From Teredinibacter purpureus (GTDB lineage: Bacteria > Pseudomonadota > Gammaproteobacteria > Pseudomonadales > Cellvibrionaceae): a stretch of DNA of 64,000 nt. The stretch's first letter is position 1. Every line of letters starts with the position of its first letter. A program made the position numbers and the translations under genes. Location: positions 4,579,614-4,643,613 of the forward strand of contig NZ_CP060092.1 of NCBI RefSeq assembly GCF_014217335.1. The letters run 5' to 3'. The notes under the pieces were generated by a model. The model did not search any database, was not told the DNA's origin, and saw only the letters and a program-made list of their open reading frames with translations. Positions 58,435 to 64,000 of the stretch are shown piece by piece.

Positions 58435-59937
58435 TTACCTTTTCTTTAGAAGTTCTTGAACGTACTTTTTATGGGGCGGCAATCCTTTTGCCATTTTATC
58501 CATCAAGCCATTCACCTGCCCCAGAACACCTTTAATTTCTTCAACATCAACATTATTAACAAATGGGTTGTAGCTAAGGGGGTGAACATGCATTCCGTCA
58601 AACACGGCATGCCAACTAGGAGGTTTAAATAGATCTTCTGGGTTATGGTACAACCTTCCCTCCTCTCGATACAGTTCAATTCTTTCTTTCAATCGGCCGG
58701 GGATCACCATATTTTTGCAGTGCCTCCAAAACTCACTATCCGTTCGATTCGAAGTACAGTAATGAAGTATAACAAAATCACGGACATCGTCATAAAGACT
58801 ATTCATTAAACGATTATATTCATTCGCTAAAACGGGCGAAGCAGTTTTTTTTGGTAACAGATCAACAAACGTTCTTACACCTTTCATTACCAGATGAATC
58901 GCCGTCGACTCCAGAGGTTCGACGAATCCAGAAGATAAACCTAGCGACAAACAATTTTTATACCAAATATTTTCTCGCCGCCCCGTAGAGAATGAAATAA
59001 ATTTTGGTTCTGTAATAATTTCGCCTGATATAGACTGAAGCAATGTATTCTGGGCCGTTTCATCATCACAAAATACGCTGGAATATACATAACCATTTCC
59101 AACTCTATTCTGCAACGGTATTTCCCAGGTCCAACCAGCGTCACGCGCAACTGATGTAGTGTATGGCGCCCAATTCTCAGCGCTCTTAGTTTGGCACGTT
59201 ACAGCCCTATCACAAGGAAGATTATCGCTCCAATCAACGAGAGGAACACCCAATACCTTATCAATCAAAACCCCGGCGGTGCCACTACAATCAATAAAAA
59301 AATCACCATGAATTTCTGTTCCGTTTAACATTTTCAGTGCGCTAATATCACCACTCGGAGCCTGTATCGCACTTTCGACAATTCCTTCTACGCGCTGAAC
59401 ACCCTTTTTTTCTGCGTAACCCCGCATATACCTCGCTACCTTGATGGCATCGAATTGCCATGCGTAACTGGCACCCGCCAAAAAAGAATCTTCGGGAGCT
59501 TTGTTCGGGTCATAGAAATTATTATAGTTACACAAATGAACCGCAGGAGAATAATCTGTATATGCGGTGCTAAGCCCGGCTTTTTTTGCATTCAACCAAT
59601 TATCGTGAAAAGACTGTCCGTCTAAGGTTAAACCAACCGACCCGAAAGGGTGCCAATAACTTTCGCCTTTCTCGTACCAATCGGTAAATTTAATCGCCAA
59701 CTTATAGGTCGCAGAGACCTCGTGCATAAACTCGGCTTCGTCTATACCCAAGTATTTAATAAAATTTACGATAGGAGGAATCGTTGCCTCGCCGACACCC
59801 ACTGCGCCTATCTCTTCAGATTCAACGAGCACTATTTTTACGTTTAATGGTGCTAACGCTTTACTTAGTGCCGCAGCAGCGAGCCATCCAGCGGTACCTC
59901 CGCCCAATATAACAATTTTCCCTAATTCTTCTTGCAT
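58435..59937 (-). CDS. Tryptophan halogenase-family flavoenzyme
   Basis: FAD-dependent enzyme of the PrnA/RebH family. The 500 residues have the flavin motif LGGGTAGWLAAAALSK at about 11-26, Lys79 in the ATYKLAIKF stretch (the catalytic lysine position of PrnA), the GWTWEIP signature at 268-274, and SSGFVEPLESTAIHL near 335-349. In Cellvibrionaceae and Xanthomonadales, such genes are often linked with TonB-dependent receptors of carbohydrate loci, where the substrate is unknown. The stop lies 66 bases after the divergent-looking CBS gene, and the start is 66 bases after the receptor gene, behind a terminator-like hairpin. Confidence 0.88.
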   Translation of the reverse strand: MQEELGKIVILGGGTAGWLAAAALSKALAPLNVKIVLVESEEIGAVGVGEATIPPIVNFIKYLGIDEAEFMHEVSATYKLAIKFTDWYEKGESYWHPFGSVGLTLDGQSFHDNWLNAKKAGLSTAYTDYSPAVHLCNYNNFYDPNKAPEDSFLAGASYAWQFDAIKVARYMRGYAEKKGVQRVEGIVESAIQAPSGDISALKMLNGTEIHGDFFIDCSGTAGVLIDKVLGVPLVDWSDNLPCDRAVTCQTKSAENWAPYTTSVARDAGWTWEIPLQNRVGNGYVYSSVFCDDETAQNTLLQSISGEIITEPKFISFSTGRRENIWYKNCLSLGLSSGFVEPLESTAIHLVMKGVRTFVDLLPKKTASPVLANEYNRLMNSLYDDVRDFVILHYCTSNRTDSEFWRHCKNMVIPGRLKERIELYREEGRLYHNPEDLFKPPSWHAVFDGMHVHPLSYNPFVNNVDVEEIKGVLGQVNGLMDKMAKGLPPHKKYVQELLKKR

Positions 59938-59956
59938 TATGTAGGCCCCAAAATTA

Positions 59957-59982
59957 AAAAAGCGCGCCCTTTCGGGCGCGCC
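59957..59982 (-). terminator. Hairpin between the receptor and halogenase genes
   Basis: On the minus strand, GGCGCGCCC and GGGCGCGC flank a short GAAA loop and run into TTTTTT. It ends the receptor transcript or attenuates readthrough into the halogenase gene. Confidence 0.85.
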
Positions 59983-60002
59983 ATTAATTCTACGCAGTTA
60001 AA

Positions 60003-63000
60003 TTACATACGGTAAGTCACGCCAAGAACAACTCGTCGCTCAAGATTTATATACTGAGAGGGTAATTCCTTCCAGCCGAGGTGAGCACTTTGATCTTCTT
60101 CTGTTAAGTTTATACCTTCGAATGTAACCGATAGGTTATCCATAACGTTGTAAGTAAATTGTGCATCCCACTGACCGTAAGCATCAAACTTTTCTGTTAC
60201 GGTATATGGAGAGTTTGCAATGCCAAAATTTGCTCGGTTCGGTGAAACGTAATCATCACGCCACGAGTAAGCCAATCGAGCACTCATTAACTCCGTTTCA
60301 TAGAAACCCATGATATTAAAGGCATTTTCTGAAACACCAGGAAGACCATAATTCTGATCTGAGTCGGTAGATGACGTGGTGTTGGATGCAGAATACGTAT
60401 AGTTAAAAGTTGCACCTAGACCGTTATCCCACGCTTGCTGGTACTGGAATTCTAAGCCGTTAATACTACCGCCATCGCCATTGATAGGCTTGCTTACAGG
60501 CGCCGTACTAAAGCCACCACCAGCAGGGTTACCATCAGCCTCTGTAAAATCTTCACTTCCCCCTGCAATAAACGCATCTACAGATTTGAAGAATACACCC
60601 GCTGACACTAGACCCAGCTCACCAAAATACCATTCGTAAGTTGCATCTACTTGCTTTGCTCGATAGGGATCGAGCTCTGGGTTACCGTCGCTACCCCCAA
60701 TAAATTGATAGAAAGTCACGTCATTCTGATCATTACGTGTGAAATTCTTAGAGAAACCTTTACCCAAATCTTGAGAGCTAGGTCGAGCGATTACTTTAGC
60801 AGCTGTTACGCGTATTTTGGAATCGTCGTTTAGTTCCAACGCGTAATTTAGGCTTGGCAATACATCCCAATAGGATTTAGTCTCCGTTGAGCTCCCCCAA
60901 TCGAGCAATACTCCTTGACTGTTCCAGCCATCGGTCGCAATAGACCATGTAGTGGCTTCTGGGTTATCTACAGTTGCTTTGGTTACGGAAACACGAGTAT
61001 TTACCGCACGCAGACCGACATTCAAAGTATAAGGAATGTCAGCGCCTTCGAAATCAAACTCCGTATAAAATGCGTCAGTGACCTGCTCAACCTTCCAAGA
61101 CTCAAACGGCACCTGAAACCAAGCTCCCGGTGTGTTTGGCGTAATGCTTTCACGCCAACCTTCCACGTCATTTGCGATAGTCTGCGCATTTTCTACAACA
61201 AGATTACCGGTATTGTATGCACCACTAGAGAAAAAGTCAGTTAAGGTAACTGCACGAGAAGGATTTTCGACGTATGTCTCCCAAGGTAAGTAGCCGGGGG
61301 AGTTTGACCAACGTCCGACGTAATCATCACCGACGGAAGCATCGTTTACACTATCACCATAGAGTGTTTCAGCGAGATTCAAGCCTGAAGAAGTAGTCCA
61401 AGGCGCGTCAGTAGCAGGATCGTTATCCAAAGATTTCAAACCAATGGCAGCATCAACAAAATAACCATAAGGGCCATAGGGGATATTATCGTCAAGACCA
61501 TCACCATCTATGTCACAAATATTTCCTTCAGGTATACCGCCGTTCCCACAAAGATCGAAATAACGAGCCTCTTGAACGCCGATATTATTCAATACATCGC
61601 TAGGAGCGGTATTGGGATCAAAATTTGATGCGGTGTTTACTGATCCGTCTGTGTTGTAGATAGTAGGATGCATGGCACCTTCAGTACGACTAAAGTCAGA
61701 CAAATAACGAAGCTCGTCGAAAGAGGTTGATTCGTCTGCATGCCTAAAACCAAACTTAATAGTCTTCAATCGAGTACTATCAACACTTAGCTCTACATCA
61801 CCACGCATAGAGACATTTTGCACATCCGCAGTAGAACCGAGAGCCCAATGAGACTTATACAACAAACCAGCTTCGTTTGATAAAGACTGATAGTCATTAA
61901 ACCCAATCGTGGGCATACCGCCTGAAGATGCGTCGTAAAAGAAGGTAGATTCTGCAGGTGCATCAGCATTAGGAACGGGAGAGTCACCCCAGCCGTTCGC
62001 AGTACCATTCGCCCCTGAAGTACCGAACCACCGCGTCATACGATATTGATCGAACCGCGTATCAACATACCCTGCACGCTGATCGGTTTCAGAAGATGCA
62101 TAAGTTATATTACCGGATAGCTTCACAATGTCGTTTGGTGTGGCTTCGAATTTAAGCACCATGTTATCAGCGGTGCTTTCAAAAGCTTCACCGGCAGAGT
62201 TCATCTCACCTTCACCCATTGTTACAACAGCACCCGTCAAAATATCGAAAGGCTGGCCAACATCTAACAACGTAGCTGCTGCTTCTTCTTCTGCAGTATT
62301 CAGGTTGTCGTTGTTATCGCGAAGCGTATGCTTAACGGTATACGACGCCGCCGTGATATTTAAATCAGAGTGGAACCAGTCGAAACCAACGGTGACATCA
62401 TCGTTAATACTCCACGCAAGGTTCAATGCTCCACCTACGCGTTCACGCTCCATTTCCGAATCTGTAACATACGCAAGGGCAGGTGCAATATACGCATCAC
62501 CGCTTACCGGCATATTAATCATACGAACGCCGCGCGTTACCGCGTCATAACTATCCGTTGCAACAGTTTTCTTGTTCGCAGCGAACGAAATGATCGCAGC
62601 AAAATCGCCCCATCGATTACCCGCCAAGACAAATCCAGAAGGGCTTACCTCACCAGAATTTCCGCCCTGATCCATTTTTAAGTTAGCAGCAAATACCATT
62701 TCGTTTAAGCTGAGGGGGTCGCGGGTCTTTAAGTTAATAACACCACCCATACCACCTTCGATCAACGAAGCGGTTGGTGTTTTATAAACTTCCAGCCCGC
62801 CCAAGAGTTCTGACGGAATTCCCTCTAACGAACCGCCGTACTCGGTCTTCGATTCTCCGATCTGGAAATATTCCATCCCAGACACAAAACCATTACCGTT
62901 TAACAGCGTTACATTTTGATCCAAACCGCGAATACGGACTTTAGTGCCCTCACCGTCACGTCGATCAATCTGAACACCCGGTAACCGCTGCAAAGACTCG

Positions 63001-63230
63001 GCAACGTTTTGATCAGGCATCTTACCAATGTCATCAGCGGTAATGGCTTCGACAATCTGGTTTGACTCCCGTTTGATATCGATAGAACGCTCAAGCGAGC
63101 TCTTAATACCGCGGACAATCATTTCCTCTTCAACTTGCTCTTGGGCGAAAGAAACACCCGTAGCTGAAAAAATACAGGTCGATACCGCAACGGCGAGTAC
63201 TTTCCGTTTAAAGTTAGGTTTGGTTTCCAT
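60003..63230 (-). CDS. TonB-dependent receptor (Xanthomonas/Caulobacter class)
   Basis: Outer-membrane active transporter of 1075 residues. Signal peptide VLAVAVSTCIFSATGVSFAQ, then a possible TonB box near EEMIVRGIKSSLERS, and a plug domain with GKMPDQNVAESLQRLPGVQI and GTKVRIRGLDQNVTLLNG. The beta-barrel follows and ends in LGVTYRM with C-terminal aromatic strands. The plug pattern fits the TonB-Xanth-Caul type associated with uptake of plant-derived oligosaccharides. AGGAGA precedes the ATG. The halogenase follows it in the same direction. Substrate unknown. Confidence 0.93.
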   Translation of the reverse strand: METKPNFKRKVLAVAVSTCIFSATGVSFAQEQVEEEMIVRGIKSSLERSIDIKRESNQIVEAITADDIGKMPDQNVAESLQRLPGVQIDRRDGEGTKVRIRGLDQNVTLLNGNGFVSGMEYFQIGESKTEYGGSLEGIPSELLGGLEVYKTPTASLIEGGMGGVINLKTRDPLSLNEMVFAANLKMDQGGNSGEVSPSGFVLAGNRWGDFAAIISFAANKKTVATDSYDAVTRGVRMINMPVSGDAYIAPALAYVTDSEMERERVGGALNLAWSINDDVTVGFDWFHSDLNITAASYTVKHTLRDNNDNLNTAEEEAAATLLDVGQPFDILTGAVVTMGEGEMNSAGEAFESTADNMVLKFEATPNDIVKLSGNITYASSETDQRAGYVDTRFDQYRMTRWFGTSGANGTANGWGDSPVPNADAPAESTFFYDASSGGMPTIGFNDYQSLSNEAGLLYKSHWALGSTADVQNVSMRGDVELSVDSTRLKTIKFGFRHADESTSFDELRYLSDFSRTEGAMHPTIYNTDGSVNTASNFDPNTAPSDVLNNIGVQEARYFDLCGNGGIPEGNICDIDGDGLDDNIPYGPYGYFVDAAIGLKSLDNDPATDAPWTTSSGLNLAETLYGDSVNDASVGDDYVGRWSNSPGYLPWETYVENPSRAVTLTDFFSSGAYNTGNLVVENAQTIANDVEGWRESITPNTPGAWFQVPFESWKVEQVTDAFYTEFDFEGADIPYTLNVGLRAVNTRVSVTKATVDNPEATTWSIATDGWNSQGVLLDWGSSTETKSYWDVLPSLNYALELNDDSKIRVTAAKVIARPSSQDLGKGFSKNFTRNDQNDVTFYQFIGGSDGNPELDPYRAKQVDATYEWYFGELGLVSAGVFFKSVDAFIAGGSEDFTEADGNPAGGGFSTAPVSKPINGDGGSINGLEFQYQQAWDNGLGATFNYTYSASNTTSSTDSDQNYGLPGVSENAFNIMGFYETELMSARLAYSWRDDYVSPNRANFGIANSPYTVTEKFDAYGQWDAQFTYNVMDNLSVTFEGINLTEEDQSAHLGWKELPSQYINLERRVVLGVTYRM

Positions 63231-63956
63231 TAAGTTCTCCTAATTATTACGCTTTTTTAGTAAACATCCTAAACCCCCAATAGGTCTCGGAATTCTTCCA
63301 TTCTAGTAACGGACAAATGAATACGGTTACACCTTGCCCCTGTTGCGTGATTGGGGCTGAGCGACCCACCTCACGAAAATTTCGCGTGATTCATCTTTTA
63401 AGGGAGATATAATACTCGTGGATTCACGAGAAAATTTTATGATTGGCCACCTTTTTAGCGTGCTGGCGGACCTTAATTTTTGTAATTGTTATATTTTTTA
63501 TTATAAATTCTATTCGTTTTTCGCCGGCGGTTATATGAATTGCGAGGCGCCTCCTACCGTTAACACTGTGCTATCTATAAATTCCCTTTTAGTCACGTCA
63601 CCTATCTCAACAAAATCTTGGACGACATCTGAGCAATGCTATCAGATACTCTTCCCAAACATCAACGTCAAAAATTAAAATTGCCCAAATTTTAATTTTT
63701 CTAACTCTAAAAAAGGTTAACAAGAATATAGAGCTAAAAGTGTACAGAGCAATAAGTCATACGTAAGCATTGGTAAATTAAACCCTGCTAACCCAATAAT
63801 TATTGAACGTGCCACACCAAAATACTTCAACCCTTCGGGCCACACTATCGAACACGGCAATCAGGGCCGTTCGGGGCGTATAAACCCAACTAGCCCGTAC
63901 ATAAAACCATCAAGGCCGGCGCCGGCGCCCCGTACTACCGTTTTTACCGCCCACAG
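63231..63956. other. Upstream region of the TonB-dependent receptor
   Basis: About 730 bases without a convincing gene. Two related elements lie near 63372-63388 (TCACGAAAATTTCGCGTGA-like) and 63415-63430 (CTCGTG-GATT-CACGAG followed by AAAATTTT), which could be regulator sites for the receptor. A GGCGCCGGCGCC palindrome is at 63918-63929. Confidence 0.4.
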
Positions 63957-63991
63957 CAAAAAACCCAACCAGTTTCCTGATTGGGTTTTTC
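63957..63991. terminator. Bidirectional rho-independent terminator
   Basis: AAAACCCAACCAG pairs with CTGATTGGGTTTT (one mismatch) around a TTTC loop, with A-rich and T-rich flanks on the two sides. It probably ends a gene to the right of the window. Confidence 0.75.
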
Positions 63992-64000
63992 TAAATTAAA

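Noticed and set aside
63418..63678. 86-codon plus-strand frame upstream of the receptor gene
   Set aside because: AT-rich, no ribosome-binding site and no recognisable domain; it overlaps the probable receptor promoter.
63918..63929. GGCGCCGGCGCC 12 bp palindrome
   Set aside because: Single isolated GC-rich palindrome with no second copy or associated gene.

Overview
The window looks like a piece of a marine or wood/polysaccharide-degrading gammaproteobacterium of the Cellvibrionaceae type (Saccharophagus/Teredinibacter/Cellvibrio relatives). This is an inference from the tol-pal/ruv gene order, from the TonB-dependent receptor of the Xanthomonas/Caulobacter class next to a tryptophan halogenase-type flavoenzyme, and from the general gene complement. 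It divides into two worlds at about 42.1 kb.

Left part (1 to about 42.1 kb): an integrative element carrying a large cargo. The left edge holds the start of a PilL-type gene of PFGI-1-class integrative conjugative elements, then a tyrosine integrase gene split by a frameshift at an A7 tract, flanked by a 44-46 bp imperfect direct repeat, and a 1.1 kb non-coding stretch packed with palindromes (six ACCGGT sites, at least five further hairpins). The right edge holds an IS3-family element, a ParB-like gene truncated by it, an AlpA/excisionase-like gene, an intact P4-type integrase and four CGTACATA boxes that could be integrase arm sites.

Cargo (3.4-38.1 kb): two convergent gene groups and a short divergent one. 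The plus-strand group is tamA-tamB (outer-membrane assembly/lipid transport), ptsP (nitrogen PTS enzyme I), a DUF1704 QEGLA protein, a broken OmpA-like gene, a RimK module (zinc protease, RimK ligase, desuccinylase-family hydrolase), a DUF21 membrane protein, a Kef-type antiporter, a glutamate synthase-like gene with an internal amber stop, aconitase A, fumarase C, a ZntB/CorA transporter and an MscS channel. The minus-strand group is an MscS channel, a soluble MgtE_N/CBS protein, MgtE, a Usp protein, a LEA-like protein, a small membrane protein, another MscS, an ECF sigma factor, a BON protein and a TrkA-domain potassium channel. Diverging from it are a DUF432-like protein, a fourth MscS and a small secreted protein. 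My reading is a transferable ion/osmotic/envelope stress package centred on potassium, magnesium, turgor release and perhaps glutamate supply. Several members are visibly decaying.

Right part (42.3-64 kb): chromosomal backbone. It runs rimI, a HolD-like gene, leuA with a short upstream His-rich leader ORF, nadA, tRNA-Lys(TTT), queC-queE, cpoB-pal-tolB-tolA-tolR-tolQ, a possible ybgC remnant, ruvB-ruvA-ruvC, all on the minus strand. After a 400 bp gap with a symmetric operator-like repeat comes a plus-strand operon of two DUF1538 membrane proteins (UmpAB-like), a PII-like protein and a CBS protein. The window ends with a minus-strand TonB-dependent receptor and tryptophan halogenase pair.
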